Positions 20,248 through 29,604 of a DNA stretch of 64,000 nt are shown one piece after another. The position numbers and the translations under genes are program-made. Position 1 is the stretch's first letter; each line of letters starts with the position of its first letter. A model generated the notes under the pieces. The model did not search any database, was not told the DNA's origin, and saw nothing but the letters and a program-made list of their open reading frames with translations. The stretch is from positions 62,001 to 126,000 of the forward strand of contig JAUXWR010000148.1 of NCBI GenBank assembly GCA_030680075.1. The letters run 5' to 3'. The DNA comes from Legionella sp. (GTDB taxonomy: Bacteria; Pseudomonadota; Gammaproteobacteria; Legionellales; Legionellaceae).

Positions 20248-20267
20248 ACAGATACACTCGTATTACC

Positions 20268-20304
20268 GTAGGGTGGGCAAAGGCGCAAAGCGACGTGCCC
20301 ACCG
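20268..20304. repeat. REP hairpin (GGTGGGCA...TGCCCACC)
   Basis: GTAGGGTGGGCAAAGGCGCA and the following bases form a hairpin with arms GGTGGGCA and TGCCCACC. A shorter form of the same motif lies at 34617-34636. It lies between the receiver gene and carB. Confidence 0.6.
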
Positions 20305-20409
20305 TTTTCAACACCAACACTCACAAATAAATCACGAGACTTATCAAAACAGGTATAATCTTTAGGCAAAACTCGGTAAAATAGGCCACTTTTTCTTTTT
20401 GAAGCCATT

Positions 20410-23400
20410 ATGCCAAAACGTACTGATATTAAATCCATCTTAATTCTTGGCGCAGGTCCCATTGTGATTGGTCAGGCTTGTGAGTTTGATTACTCAGGTA
20501 CGCAAGCTGTGCGCACATTAAAAGCTGAGGGTTACCGGGTCATTTTGGTCAACTCAAATCCTGCAACTATCATGACGGATCCTGAACTTGCTGATGCAAC
20601 TTACATCGAGCCTGTTCAATGGCAAGAGGTTGCGCGCGTTATTGAAAAAGAGCGTCCTGATGCACTATTGCCCACTATGGGCGGGCAAACGGCTTTAAAT
20701 TGCGCGCTTGATTTGGTACGTGAAGGAATTTTAGAAAAATATTCCGTTGAAATGATTGGCGCTTCACGCGAAGCCATCGACAGAGCTGAAGACCGTGATC
20801 AATTTCGCCAGTTAATGAAAAAAATCGGCCTGGAAATGCCACGCTCGGCAATTGCGCATAGCCTTGAGGAAGCATTTCAGGTACAAGCACAACTCGGCTA
20901 CCCTGCTATTATCAGACCTTCTTTTACCATGGGAGGCAGCGGGGGTGGGATCGCTTATAACCGTGAAGAATTTGAAGAAATTTGTGCTCGCGGCCTTGAG
21001 CTATCGCCTACTCATGAATTACTGATTGATGAATCCGTCTTGGGCTGGAAAGAGTTTGAGATGGAAGTTGTGCGCGATAAAAATGATAATTGTATTATTG
21101 TCTGTACTATTGAAAACCTTGATCCAATGGGTGTCCACACGGGCGACTCTATAACAGTAGCTCCCGCTCAAACATTAACAGATAAAGAATATCAACGCAT
21201 GCGGGATGCCGCCATTAAAGTATTACGTGCTGTGGGCGTTGATACGGGTGGGTCAAATGTCCAGTTTGCCGTTAATCCTGAAGATGGGCGTTTACTGGTT
21301 GTTGAAATGAACCCGCGAGTATCACGTTCATCAGCTCTTGCTTCTAAAGCAACGGGCTTCCCTATCGCAAAAATTGCAGCAAAACTTGCTGTAGGGTATA
21401 CGCTCGATGAGTTAGATAACGAAATTACGGGTGGAAAAACCCCTGCCTCTTTTGAGCCGAGCATTGATTATGTGGTTACCAAAATTCCTCGTTTTAATTT
21501 TGATAAATTTCCGCAAACCTCGAGGACTTTAACAACGCAGATGAAATCGGTAGGCGAAGTCATGGCGATTGGTGCTAATTTTCAAGAGTCTTTACAAAAA
21601 GCAATTCGCGGGCTTGAAATTGGGCTAAGTGGCTTGCAACCTCACTTCAAAAAAGGTGACATGGCGCGTTTACGGGGGCATTTAAGTGAGCCCACGCCTG
21701 AGAGATTATGGTATATCGCTGATGCTTTTCGCCTTGGGCTTACGCTTGAAGAGATTCACCAGGAAAGCCGGGTAGATCCCTGGTTCCTTGCCCAAATACA
21801 AGAATTGGTGCAGATGGAGCGCAATATTTTTGGCAAAACGCTTAATGATTTGGATAAAACTTCGCTAAGACAATTAAAAAAACGCGGATTTTCTGACGCA
21901 TACCTTGCGCGTCTCTTATATTGTAATGAAGAGCAAGTCAGAGCCTATCGTTTAGAGTTGGGCATAACGCCGGTGTATAAACGTATCGACTCGTGTGCGG
22001 GTGAGTTCCCAAGCGATACCGCCTATCTTTATTCCTGTTATGAAACCGTTTGTGAAGCCCGCCCGGATTCAAATGCTAAAAAAATTATGATTCTCGGTGG
22101 TGGCCCTAATCGAATCGGGCAAGGAATCGAATTTGATTACTGCTGTGTTCATGCGGCAATGGCTTTAAGGGATGAGGGTTATCAAACCATTATGGTAAAT
22201 TGTAATCCTGAAACCGTGTCTACCGACTTTGATACCTCGGACAGACTCTATTTTGAATCGGTTACGCTTGAGGATGTTTTAGCGATTGCCGCGGTTGAAA
22301 AACCGTTAGGCGTTATTGTTCATTATGGTGGTCAAACGCCTCTGAAACTTGCGCGTCAATTGGAAGCCAATGGGGTTCCCATTATTGGCACCTCTCCTGA
22401 TGCTATTGATATGGCTGAAGACAGGGAGCGCTTTCAAAAAATGGTAACGGAGTTGAATTTACATCAGCCGGCTAATGGAACCGTGCGCAGTGAAGAAGAG
22501 GCAATCGAAGTTGCCAAACGTATTGGTTATCCATTAGTTGTAAGACCCTCCTATGTGCTGGGCGGTCGGGGCATGGAGGTAGTTTATCAGGAAGAGGATT
22601 TGCGCCATTATCTGGAGCATGCGGTGGCGGTTTCTAACGATTCACCCGTCTTATTGGATAAGTTCCTTAACGATGCCACTGAAGTGGATATTGACGCCGT
22701 CTGTGATGGCAAAGATATCATGATTGGTGGGATTATGGAGCATATAGAACAAGCCGGTATTCATTCAGGTGATTCGGCTTGTACGCTTCCCCCTTTTAGT
22801 CTTAGCAGTGTTGTGCAGCAGGATTTAATTGAGCAGATGCGGCAGATGGCATTAAAATTAGGTGTTGTCGGGTTAATTAATGCCCAGTTTGCTATTCAGT
22901 CTGATGATATTTACGTATTAGAAGTTAATCCGCGCGCCTCTCGCACCGTACCCTTTGTTTCAAAAGCGACTGGTTTGGCATTGGCAAAAATCGCCGCGCG
23001 CTGTAAAGTCGGTATTAGTTTGAAAGAGCAGGGTTTAAGTCAGCATTATCCCATGCCGGCTTTTTATTCCATTAAACTTCCCGTGTTTCCGTTTATTAAA
23101 TTTGCAGGGGTGGATTCTATTTTAGGCCCTGAAATGAAATCAACCGGTGAGGTAATGGGGATTGCGAGACGTTTTGGTCAGGCTTATGCTAAAGCGCAGC
23201 TTGGAGCGAGTTGCAATATTGTTAAACGCAGGCGAGCTTTTGTCTCCGTGCGGGATGCGGATAAAACGCGGGTAGGGGAGATTGCGAAGCGGTTAATTCA
23301 GCTTGGATTTGAAATTATAGCGACCCGTGGAACCGCGTTAGTTTTACACGCAGCAGGTATTGATTGCAGGCGCGTGTTTAAAGTAGCAGAAGGGCGCCCG

Positions 23401-23613
23401 CATGTTGTGGACTATATTAAAAATCATGAAATTGATTTTATAGTAAATACAACAGACGGAAAGCAAGCTGCTGCGGATTCTTTTGCCATAAGGCGCAATG
23501 CATTGCAGCACAAGGTTAGTTATACTACTACTTTGTCAGGAGCAGAAGCTGCATGTTTGGCGATGAAATATGAAGATCGCGAAACAGTTACCCGTTTACA
23601 GGATTTACACTAG
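20410..23613 (+). CDS. carB: Carbamoyl-phosphate synthase large subunit
   Basis: Makes carbamoyl phosphate from bicarbonate, ATP and ammonia for pyrimidine and arginine synthesis. The ammonia comes through a tunnel from the small subunit CarA. The 1067 residues hold two homologous ATP-grasp halves: one starting [21 protein letters not shown], the other [19 protein letters not shown]. An oligomerisation domain lies between them, and the C-terminal allosteric MGS-like domain contains [13 protein letters not shown]. It is complete. carA is not next to it: upstream are a REP and a receiver gene. greA follows 8 bp downstream. Confidence 0.97.
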   Translation: MPKRTDIKSILILGAGPIVIGQACEFDYSGTQAVRTLKAEGYRVILVNSNPATIMTDPELADATYIEPVQWQEVARVIEKERPDALLPTMGGQTALNCALDLVREGILEKYSVEMIGASREAIDRAEDRDQFRQLMKKIGLEMPRSAIAHSLEEAFQVQAQLGYPAIIRPSFTMGGSGGGIAYNREEFEEICARGLELSPTHELLIDESVLGWKEFEMEVVRDKNDNCIIVCTIENLDPMGVHTGDSITVAPAQTLTDKEYQRMRDAAIKVLRAVGVDTGGSNVQFAVNPEDGRLLVVEMNPRVSRSSALASKATGFPIAKIAAKLAVGYTLDELDNEITGGKTPASFEPSIDYVVTKIPRFNFDKFPQTSRTLTTQMKSVGEVMAIGANFQESLQKAIRGLEIGLSGLQPHFKKGDMARLRGHLSEPTPERLWYIADAFRLGLTLEEIHQESRVDPWFLAQIQELVQMERNIFGKTLNDLDKTSLRQLKKRGFSDAYLARLLYCNEEQVRAYRLELGITPVYKRIDSCAGEFPSDTAYLYSCYETVCEARPDSNAKKIMILGGGPNRIGQGIEFDYCCVHAAMALRDEGYQTIMVNCNPETVSTDFDTSDRLYFESVTLEDVLAIAAVEKPLGVIVHYGGQTPLKLARQLEANGVPIIGTSPDAIDMAEDRERFQKMVTELNLHQPANGTVRSEEEAIEVAKRIGYPLVVRPSYVLGGRGMEVVYQEEDLRHYLEHAVAVSNDSPVLLDKFLNDATEVDIDAVCDGKDIMIGGIMEHIEQAGIHSGDSACTLPPFSLSSVVQQDLIEQMRQMALKLGVVGLINAQFAIQSDDIYVLEVNPRASRTVPFVSKATGLALAKIAARCKVGISLKEQGLSQHYPMPAFYSIKLPVFPFIKFAGVDSILGPEMKSTGEVMGIARRFGQAYAKAQLGASCNIVKRRRAFVSVRDADKTRVGEIAKRLIQLGFEIIATRGTALVLHAAGIDCRRVFKVAEGRPHVVDYIKNHEIDFIVNTTDGKQAAADSFAIRRNALQHKVSYTTTLSGAEAACLAMKYEDRETVTRLQDLH

Positions 23614-23621
23614 AGGTGGTT

Positions 23622-24101
23622 ATGCAACAAAAACATCCAATGACAGTTAAAGGCGCTGAAGCGCTACAAGCTGAGTTACAGAATCTGAAATTTGTACAAC
23701 GGCCTCGCATTGTTGAGGCAATCGCGACCGCGCGTGCTCATGGGGACTTGAAAGAAAATGCGGAATACCATGCCGCTCGTGAGCAGCAAAGTTTTAACGA
23801 AGGCCGCATTCAGGAGTTGGAAGCAAAGCTTTCCAATATGCAAATTGTGGATATAACCAAATTACCCAACAATGGCAAGGTTGTTTTTGGTGCAACAGTA
23901 CGTGTGCTTCAGGTGCAAACTGACACTGAAATGGTTTTCCAGATTGTAGGTGAAGATGAGGCGGATATTAAGCTTAATAAGATCTCCTACAGCTCTCCCA
24001 TTGGTCGTGCACTTATTGCCAAAGAGATTGATGATACGGTGGTGGTACAGACTCCGGGCGGTAAGGTGGAGTATGAAATTATTGATGTGGAATACGTGTA
24101 A
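23622..24101 (+). CDS. greA: Transcript cleavage factor GreA
   Basis: Binds the RNA polymerase secondary channel and triggers cleavage of backtracked RNA. The 159-residue protein begins [19 protein letters not shown], then shows the coiled-coil tip with the acidic pair in [16 protein letters not shown], and the C-terminal FKBP-like domain ending in the [13 protein letters not shown] region. The ATG at 23622, after AGAGG, is chosen over the GTG at 23616. It is probably co-transcribed with carB. A REPIN follows at 24128. Confidence 0.95.
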   Translation: MQQKHPMTVKGAEALQAELQNLKFVQRPRIVEAIATARAHGDLKENAEYHAAREQQSFNEGRIQELEAKLSNMQIVDITKLPNNGKVVFGATVRVLQVQTDTEMVFQIVGEDEADIKLNKISYSSPIGRALIAKEIDDTVVVQTPGGKVEYEIIDVEYV

Positions 24102-24127
24102 AATATAATGTCTTTTACTTAGTGTGT

Positions 24128-24206
24128 ACTCCGCGGTCAAACCGCGGGGAATTAGGTTATTAATAGAGTTTCTCTCGAATTCCCACGGCTTGACCGCGGA
24201 TCCACC
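24128..24206. repeat. REPIN upstream of the GIY-YIG gene
   Basis: Two facing REPs. The left has the hairpin CCGCGGT-CAA-ACCGCGG (24131-24147). The right contains CACGGCTTGACCGCGG (24184-24199), the approximate reverse complement. The spacer contains GGTTATTAATAGAG and TCTCTCGAATTCC, which recur in the downstream REPIN at 24515-24682. It ends 16 bp before the start codon of the nuclease gene. Confidence 0.8.
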
Positions 24207-24222
24207 GAATCTTTGAGTTATC

Positions 24223-24513
24223 ATGAAAGAAAGTTATGTTTATATTTTAGCAAGCCAGCGAAATGGGACGTTATATATAGGAATGACCTCGGATATTATA
24301 CGTCGTGTTTGGGAACATAAAAATAAATTTGTTCCAGGTTTTACTGCAAAATATAATGTTAACCAACTGGTTTACTATGAAGTTTTGAATGATATTCAGT
24401 TAGCGGCAGCTCGTGAGCGACGCTTAAAAGAGTGGAAGCGTTCATGGAAAATAGAGCTTATTCAAAAAATGAACCCTGATTGGAAAGATTTGTATAACGA
24501 TATCATTCAGTAG
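24223..24513 (+). CDS. Small GIY-YIG nuclease (UPF0213/YhbQ-like) between REPINs
   Basis: A 96-residue protein that is a bare GIY-YIG nuclease domain. The first strand is YVYI (residues 5-8), then TLYIGMT, Arg in DIIRRVWEHKN, the conserved FTAKYNVNQLVYYE with a metal-ligand Glu, and the family tail IQKMNPDWKDLYNDI. The catalytic Tyr, Arg and Glu all look present. No DNA-recognition domain is fused, so target choice must lie in the core or in partners. Related YhbQ proteins cleave DNA; the cell role is unclear. The gene is enclosed by two same-family REPINs only a few bases from its start and stop, and a decayed relative at 37163 is also REP-framed. Confidence 0.85.
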   Translation: MKESYVYILASQRNGTLYIGMTSDIIRRVWEHKNKFVPGFTAKYNVNQLVYYEVLNDIQLAAARERRLKEWKRSWKIELIQKMNPDWKDLYNDIIQ

Positions 24514-24514
24514 A

Positions 24515-24682
24515 TGGACCCCGCGGTCAAGCTGCGGGGATTCGACTTAGGTTCGGTTTATCAGCGGGGATTCGATTTATCAACTTAGGTTCGGTTTATC
24601 AGCAGGTATTCGGTTTATTAGCGAGGATTTGGTTTATTAATAGAGCACCTCTCGAATTCCCGCGGCTTGACCGCGGGATCCA
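24515..24682. repeat. REPIN downstream of the GIY-YIG gene, with expanded spacer
   Basis: Starts one base after the nuclease stop codon. The left REP has CCGCGGTCAAGCTGCGG (24521-24537). The right REP CCCGCGGCTTGACCGCGGG (24659-24677) is its inverse. The spacer ends GGTTTATTAATAGAGCACCT, matching the upstream REPIN, but is lengthened by tandem 19-bp units. It lies between the nuclease gene and the convergent phosphatase gene. Confidence 0.8.
24552..24646 (+). repeat. Five imperfect 19-bp tandem repeats inside the REPIN
   Basis: Five consecutive 19-base units: TTCGGTTTATCAGCGGGGA, TTCGATTTATCAACTTAGG, TTCGGTTTATCAGCAGGTA, TTCGGTTTATTAGCGAGGA, TTTGGTTTATTAATAGAGC. They are contiguous with no spacers, so this is a minisatellite-like expansion and not a CRISPR array. 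The last unit resembles the spacer of the upstream REPIN and may be the ancestral one. Confidence 0.75.
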
Positions 24683-24685
24683 GAT

Positions 24686-25354
24686 TTATGGAAGGTAATA
24701 AAATGGGTTAGGCAGTTTAAATCCTTTTTCAGCAAAGCCCCCAGCGAGATCGCTCTCTTGATCGCCAATGGTTGCGATAACAATATATCCTTTTTTATTG
24801 ATTAACTCTCGGGTGTGAGCCTTAAAAGAAACAATGGAAGATGCCTTATAATCGTCAGGGCGAAGAAAGAGGCCTGACCAATCCTTATAGCCTGCGCGTA
24901 ACAAATTTATTTTGGTGGCGGCAAGTTCAGAACGCGGTCTGCCGGTTACAAAAAATACTTCAATTCCTCTTTTTAACGCATCCTGATATAACGATAACAT
25001 CGGCTTAATAGGAGGCGACTTTGCGGCGAGAATATCCTGATGAATCTCCGCAGGCTTGGCTGCGAAGTCGTGTTTTGCAATATTGTCATAGTTACTAAGA
25101 CTGGTTTCATCAATATCCAGAACAATGGCTAATCTCTTTTTTGAGCGACTCAGATTATTAACTTCCGCCTGACTCACGATATACTGATGTGCATTCATAA
25201 TGGCAGTGGTCAGATCTTTCTCGTAATTTCCTGAATCATGATAGGTTTTGATATCTTTTTTAACAAGACTAAGATTAGGTGGTTCAGAACATACAGACAA
25301 GCTTAAAAATAGTGCACAACTAGTAGCAAAAATAGTTTTAAACGTGATTTTCAT
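24686..25354 (-). CDS. Secreted HAD acid phosphatase (class B/P4-like)
   Basis: A 222-residue exported phosphatase of the HAD acid-phosphatase family that includes lipoprotein e(P4) and plant vegetative storage proteins. The signal peptide is at about 1-23. The nucleophile motif is DIDETS (residues 80-85) followed by LSNYD. Motif II is FFVTGRPRSE, a Lys region follows (KASSIVSFK), and the acidic motif is IGDQESDL. It probably hydrolyses phosphomonoesters in the periplasm. Start: the ATG at 25354 has AGGA at good spacing; the longer frame from 25375 adds seven unlikely residues. Cys22 near the cleavage site might make it a lipoprotein, but the lipobox is poor. Confidence 0.8.
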   Translation of the reverse strand: MKITFKTIFATSCALFLSLSVCSEPPNLSLVKKDIKTYHDSGNYEKDLTTAIMNAHQYIVSQAEVNNLSRSKKRLAIVLDIDETSLSNYDNIAKHDFAAKPAEIHQDILAAKSPPIKPMLSLYQDALKRGIEVFFVTGRPRSELAATKINLLRAGYKDWSGLFLRPDDYKASSIVSFKAHTRELINKKGYIVIATIGDQESDLAGGFAEKGFKLPNPFYYLP

Positions 25355-25538
25355 TGAAAGTCCTGTCTGCATCAAATGCCCGCGATTATAACGCGATTAA
25401 ATTGATTGTCAATTGCACATATTGATTTGAAGCTGGTATTATGTAACACGTCATGCACGAAACTAGATGCGTGTAGTTGAGATTTTGTTGCTTGATAGCA
25501 AACCCGCGCTACATGTCACAGGCTTGCTACATCATCCA

Positions 25539-26663
25539 CTATTGAGACGGCTGAAGACCTGACGCCGGTGTTACCTTTGTCAGATTATCGCGCGACTGAG
25601 TGAGGTCGGCTGTTCTCACATTATCCAGTTGTTTAATGGCTTCCAGATCAATCTTGAGTTTAGATAACTCATTATCTAGTGCTCTGGCCATAGTCAACGT
25701 TACAGCCCCAACAGGAAACTTCCAACGCGTAATAACATCAATATACCCATCAAGTGGAAACCAGTTCTTGGCTCCTCCCCTCTCAGAATCGCCAATTAGT
25801 AAAACCCTAGGCAAAGACGGTTCATTAAATTCTGGTAGGGGTGAAAATGCGCGGTCAGGTCTGCAATATTCATGAGCGACATGTGCAGGTACATCACGTT
25901 GCGTATTAAATACATTCATCCAGGCCAATAGTAGTTCTTTCGATTCACTGTTCGCGTCTTTGGCCTTGCCAATAAATATTGTTAATGCTGTCTGCAAAAG
26001 CGTCAAGTCAAAATGTGGTGAATTTTTCTTTTTTTTATCCTGGATATACTCCAACCCATTATCCTCTATTGCAACACAGCGTTCGAGCATTTCTGCTTTG
26101 GTTTCTTCATTCATGTGCTGTTCCAGCATGCGACACATATGAGTATCTTTAGCCCAATAAGCGTATTCATAAGCTGTGCAATGGAAGGTACGGCCGGAGT
26201 AATCCGTAAATTCTCCTTTATAACGCAAAGCTGTCTGTATTTTATCTGTATCATTTTTATAGATGTTTTTAAATAATCGTTCAACCTTATCCTGCTCTCC
26301 ATAAGCAACTCGTTGCAGGAATTTATCTGACAGGCGTGGTGTTTGGAAAAGAGAGTGTATGCTTTGGGATGTTGCTACCAGATTACTCAGATCTGATTCT
26401 TTTTTTATATTAGCTCTAATTTGCAAAAACAGTTCATCAGGTAGTGTATCCATCAACGAAGGTAAGGATTTTTCAATCTCTTGCGGTAATCCTGTTGTGT
26501 ATAATAGTCTGTTTAAGGTGATTAGCAGCTGAATTTTATTCTTTGGTTGTAAGGTATTAAAACGCAATAAATCTTGTTTTAACTCTTCTGGAATGCTTTT
26601 GTCTCCGGGATTTTCATTAATCCACTGTACCGCATTGTTATATAGATCGTTTTGTGATGGCAT
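25539..26663 (-). CDS. F-box-like, ankyrin-like effector candidate
   Basis: A 374-residue protein without signal peptide or membrane segments. Residues about 73-106 read TLPDELFLQIRANI...DLSNLVATSQSIHSLF, which fits the eukaryotic F-box pattern (LPxEL, spaced hydrophobics, LxxxSxxxxxLF). F-boxes dock onto Skp1 in SCF ubiquitin ligases. Next comes an ankyrin-like helical stretch (about 110-190) containing TAYEYAYWAKDTHMCRMLE, a phrase I associate with other Legionella effector-type proteins. The C-terminal half has no recognised domain. F-box proteins are known Dot/Icm effectors; the assignment here is pattern-based inference. The gene is monocistronic and divergent from sufR. Confidence 0.6.
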   Translation of the reverse strand: MPSQNDLYNNAVQWINENPGDKSIPEELKQDLLRFNTLQPKNKIQLLITLNRLLYTTGLPQEIEKSLPSLMDTLPDELFLQIRANIKKESDLSNLVATSQSIHSLFQTPRLSDKFLQRVAYGEQDKVERLFKNIYKNDTDKIQTALRYKGEFTDYSGRTFHCTAYEYAYWAKDTHMCRMLEQHMNEETKAEMLERCVAIEDNGLEYIQDKKKKNSPHFDLTLLQTALTIFIGKAKDANSESKELLLAWMNVFNTQRDVPAHVAHEYCRPDRAFSPLPEFNEPSLPRVLLIGDSERGGAKNWFPLDGYIDVITRWKFPVGAVTLTMARALDNELSKLKIDLEAIKQLDNVRTADLTQSRDNLTKVTPASGLQPSQ

Positions 26664-26827
26664 AACCTGTCATCCTCAAATTATTTTGTATATATTTTAG
26701 CATACAAGATTAAATGTTGCTCAATTTGAGTTAGTTAAAGATCCAGTAAAATTAGAACCCAAAGATTGAGTGCGGCTACGTATATGCTGCATTGATATAT
26801 GAATGTCACACCAAAGCGACAATTAAA

Positions 26828-26921
26828 TTGCTTGAAAAATGATAAAAGTCTATAATGGGCTCGTTTTTTCATAAATAGAACTAAAAAAGTACTATATTAT
26901 AATTAAGACCTTTTTAGTACT
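26828..26921 (+). promoter_or_regulatory. suf operon promoter and likely IscR/SufR-type operator
   Basis: A possible promoter is TTGCTT (26828-26833), 17 bases, TATAAT (26851-26856). Downstream, two ACT-N5-AGT boxes, ACTAAAAAAGT (26880-26890) and ACCTTTTTAGT (26908-26918), form an imperfect inverted repeat around a second TATAAT (26898-26903). ACT-(AT-rich)-AGT is the core of IscR type 1 sites, so autoregulation by the Rrf2 protein encoded 24 bp downstream is likely. The transcription start is not known. Confidence 0.55.
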
Positions 26922-26944
26922 AGATTATTCGAAGTGAGGGTGAT

Positions 26945-27409
26945 ATGCTCCGCATTAGCAAATTGGCCGATTATGGAACAGTTGTGATGGTGTATCTGGC
27001 CAAGCGTGCGCAAACACTTTGTAACGCCCGCGATATTGCCCAACACACCCATATTACGGTACCGATGGTTAGTAAATTACTCAAACGGTTAACAGCTGCC
27101 GGGTTATTAACATCCGTGCGCGGGGTGAGTGGGGGGTATCGGTTGCAACGAGAGGCATCCCTCATTACAGTTGCCCAAATTATTTATGCACTGGAAGAGC
27201 ATCGTGGCTTAACCGAGTGTAGTTTACAACCCAATGAATGTTCTTTGCAGGGAGTTTGCCATATTCAGGGCAACTGGCGATTAATTAGCCAGGCTATTGA
27301 AGCAGCATTGGATAGTGTGAGTCTGGAGATGTTGGCAAAACCTGCCCTGCAACCAATGGAAATTGAGCGCATCAGGCAGTTAGCGAGCAGTGGAGTTAGT
27401 CGTGGCTAA
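26945..27409 (+). CDS. sufR: Rrf2-family Fe-S regulator of the suf operon
   Basis: A 154-residue winged-helix repressor of the IscR/Rrf2 family. The N-terminal wHTH runs from [18 protein letters not shown] to the wing [10 protein letters not shown]. Three cysteines, Cys92, Cys99 and Cys105, match the cluster ligands of IscR-like sensors, so it probably senses Fe-S status and represses suf when clusters are plentiful. It is first in the operon and its stop overlaps the sufB start. The name sufR is used in the sense of the gammaproteobacterial SUF-associated Rrf2 regulator, not the cyanobacterial SufR. Confidence 0.88.
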   Translation: MLRISKLADYGTVVMVYLAKRAQTLCNARDIAQHTHITVPMVSKLLKRLTAAGLLTSVRGVSGGYRLQREASLITVAQIIYALEEHRGLTECSLQPNECSLQGVCHIQGNWRLISQAIEAALDSVSLEMLAKPALQPMEIERIRQLASSGVSRG

Positions 27410-28850
27410 AAATAATGAGCAAATTACCACCCTTCTTGAGAAGGAATATCAACACGGGTTTGTGACGGATATCGAAGTCGATACGTTTGCGCCTGGATTA
27501 AACGAAGACGTCATTCGACGTTTGTCAGCCATTAAAGGTGAGCCGGAATTTGTGTTGGAGTGGCGGCTAAAAGCCTATGAACACTGGTTAACCATGCCAC
27601 ATCCTGAATGGTCAAGTGTCCATTATCCCCCTATTGATTATCAGGCACTTTCTTATTATTCCGCACCCAAAACTAAAAAAGATGCGCCTAAAAGTTTAGA
27701 TGAAGTTGACCCTGAGCTATTACGCACCTACGAGAAACTGGGCATCTCTTTGCGTGAGCAGGAAATGCTGGCAGGCGTTGCCGTAGATGCTGTATTTGAC
27801 AGTGTGTCTGTTGCGACAACCTTTAAAGCAAAACTCGCTGAAGTGGGCGTCATTTTTTGTCCTTTTTCTGAAGCAGTCCACAAATACCCTGATTTGATTC
27901 GCCAATACTTAGGATCAGTTGTTCCTTACCGCGATAATTTTTACGCGGCTTTAAATTCAGCAGTATTTAGTGATGGCTCTTTTGTTTATATTCCCAAGGG
28001 TGTGCGCTGCCCCATGGAATTGTCCACTTATTTTCGTATTAATGCGGCCTCAACAGGTCAGTTCGAGCGAACATTAATCGTTGCGGACAGTGATAGCTAT
28101 GTTTCTTACCTGGAAGGGTGTACCGCGCCCATGCGGGATGAAAATCAATTGCATGCGGCCGTTGTGGAGCTGGTTGCGTTAGATGGCGCTCAGATTAAAT
28201 ATTCCACCGTACAAAACTGGTACCCTGGTGATAAAAACGGAAAAGGCGGGATTTATAATTTTGTGACCAAACGGGGGGCTTGTCGTGGTAAGCGTTCAAA
28301 AATTTCCTGGACACAAATTGAAACGGGTTCTGCTATTACCTGGAAATATCCGAGTGTCGTATTGCTAGGCGATGATTCGGTTGGTGAGTTTTATTCAGTG
28401 ACGTTAACCAATAACTACCAGCAAGCAGACACTGGCACCAAGATGATTCATCTTGGCAAAAATACACGCTCGACTATTATTTCCAAGGGGATTAGTGCCG
28501 GGCGTTCTCATAATGCTTATCGAGGCTTGGTGCGTATTGCGCCAACTGCTACCAATGCACGTAATTTCACTCAATGTGATTCGTTACTCATGGGTAGTGA
28601 GTGCTCAGCTCATACATTTCCCTATATTGAAGTTAAAAATCCCACAGCACAGATAGAGCATGAGGCAACGACCTCTAAAATCAGTGAAGATCAGTTATTT
28701 TATTGCCAGCAACGAGGTATCGACACGGAGGATGCGGTGTCCATGATCGTTAATGGTTTTTGTAAGCAAGTATTAAAAGAATTACCGATGGAATTCGCGG
28801 TGGAAGCAACCAAATTACTCGGTATCAGTTTAGAAGGGGCGGTAGGCTAA
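27402..28850 (+). CDS. sufB: Fe-S cluster assembly scaffold SufB
   Basis: Core scaffold of the SufBC2D complex, on which new Fe-S clusters are built. The 482-residue protein has the beta-helix core regions [62 protein letters not shown] and the late [21 protein letters not shown]. The GTG at 27402 with GGAG upstream is chosen; it overlaps sufR by 8 bp. A GTG at 27390 would add four residues. sufC starts one base after the stop. Confidence 0.95.
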   Translation: MAKNNEQITTLLEKEYQHGFVTDIEVDTFAPGLNEDVIRRLSAIKGEPEFVLEWRLKAYEHWLTMPHPEWSSVHYPPIDYQALSYYSAPKTKKDAPKSLDEVDPELLRTYEKLGISLREQEMLAGVAVDAVFDSVSVATTFKAKLAEVGVIFCPFSEAVHKYPDLIRQYLGSVVPYRDNFYAALNSAVFSDGSFVYIPKGVRCPMELSTYFRINAASTGQFERTLIVADSDSYVSYLEGCTAPMRDENQLHAAVVELVALDGAQIKYSTVQNWYPGDKNGKGGIYNFVTKRGACRGKRSKISWTQIETGSAITWKYPSVVLLGDDSVGEFYSVTLTNNYQQADTGTKMIHLGKNTRSTIISKGISAGRSHNAYRGLVRIAPTATNARNFTQCDSLLMGSECSAHTFPYIEVKNPTAQIEHEATTSKISEDQLFYCQQRGIDTEDAVSMIVNGFCKQVLKELPMEFAVEATKLLGISLEGAVG

Positions 28851-28851
28851 T

Positions 28852-29604
28852 ATGTTAAAAATCAATGATTTAAATGTTTCGATCAATGAGCAACCCATTT
28901 TAAAAGGCATTAATCTTTCGGTTAAGGCAGGGGAGGTGCATGCTATTATGGGTCCTAATGGATCGGGCAAAAGTACCCTCTCAAAAGTTTTAGCCGGCCA
29001 TCCTGCATACACTGTCACCAGTGGTACTGTAAGCTACAAAGGCGATGACTTGTTGCCACTTGATCCAGCCGAGCGTGCTCGTGCCGGAATTTTTATGTCG
29101 TTCCAATACCCTGTCGAAATCCCCGGGGTTACGAATATCAATTTTCTTAAGGCCTCGATAAATGCCGTGCGTAAAGGGCAGGGCAGAAACCCGATGGACG
29201 CCATTGAGTTTTTAAGTTTTATTCGTGAGAAATGTCAACTGTTAGACATGGATGAAAGCTTTTTGTATCGCAGTATTAATGAAGGCTTTTCAGGTGGTGA
29301 GAAAAAACGTAACGAAATTTTACAAATGGTGGCGTTGGAGCCTGCGTTGTCTATTTTGGATGAAACCGATTCCGGTTTGGATATCGATGCCTTGCGCGTT
29401 ATATCTCAAGGGGTTAATGCCATGCGCGCCCCAGATAGAGCCATTATTTTAGTTACTCACTACCAACGGTTACTTGATTATATTGAGCCTGATTATATTC
29501 ACGTATTGGCCAATGGTCGTATCGTTAAATCGGGTGATAAATCTTTGGCACTGGAATTGGAGAAAAAAGGGTACAGTTGGCTTGAGGAGACAGTGCAAGC
29601 ATGA
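28852..29604 (+). CDS. sufC: Fe-S assembly ATPase SufC
   Basis: Cytoplasmic ABC-type ATPase of the SufBC2D complex; ATP binding drives shape changes that open the SufB-SufD interface. The 250-residue protein has Walker A GPNGSGKST, the signature FSGGEKKRNE, Walker B LSILDETDSGLD and a switch His in VTHYQR. The ATG overlaps nothing upstream (1-bp gap) but its own stop overlaps sufD by 4 bp, indicating coupled translation. Confidence 0.97.
   Translation: MLKINDLNVSINEQPILKGINLSVKAGEVHAIMGPNGSGKSTLSKVLAGHPAYTVTSGTVSYKGDDLLPLDPAERARAGIFMSFQYPVEIPGVTNINFLKASINAVRKGQGRNPMDAIEFLSFIREKCQLLDMDESFLYRSINEGFSGGEKKRNEILQMVALEPALSILDETDSGLDIDALRVISQGVNAMRAPDRAIILVTHYQRLLDYIEPDYIHVLANGRIVKSGDKSLALELEKKGYSWLEETVQA

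Noticed and set aside
20410..23613. carAB operon
   Set aside because: No carA is found upstream or downstream in this window; carB is instead followed by greA.
24223..24513. GIY-YIG gene as a homing endonuclease in an intron
   Set aside because: No host gene is split around it; greA and the phosphatase gene are both intact, and the flanks are REPINs.
24552..24646. Possible CRISPR array
   Set aside because: The 19-bp units are contiguous with no spacers, and no cas gene is seen.
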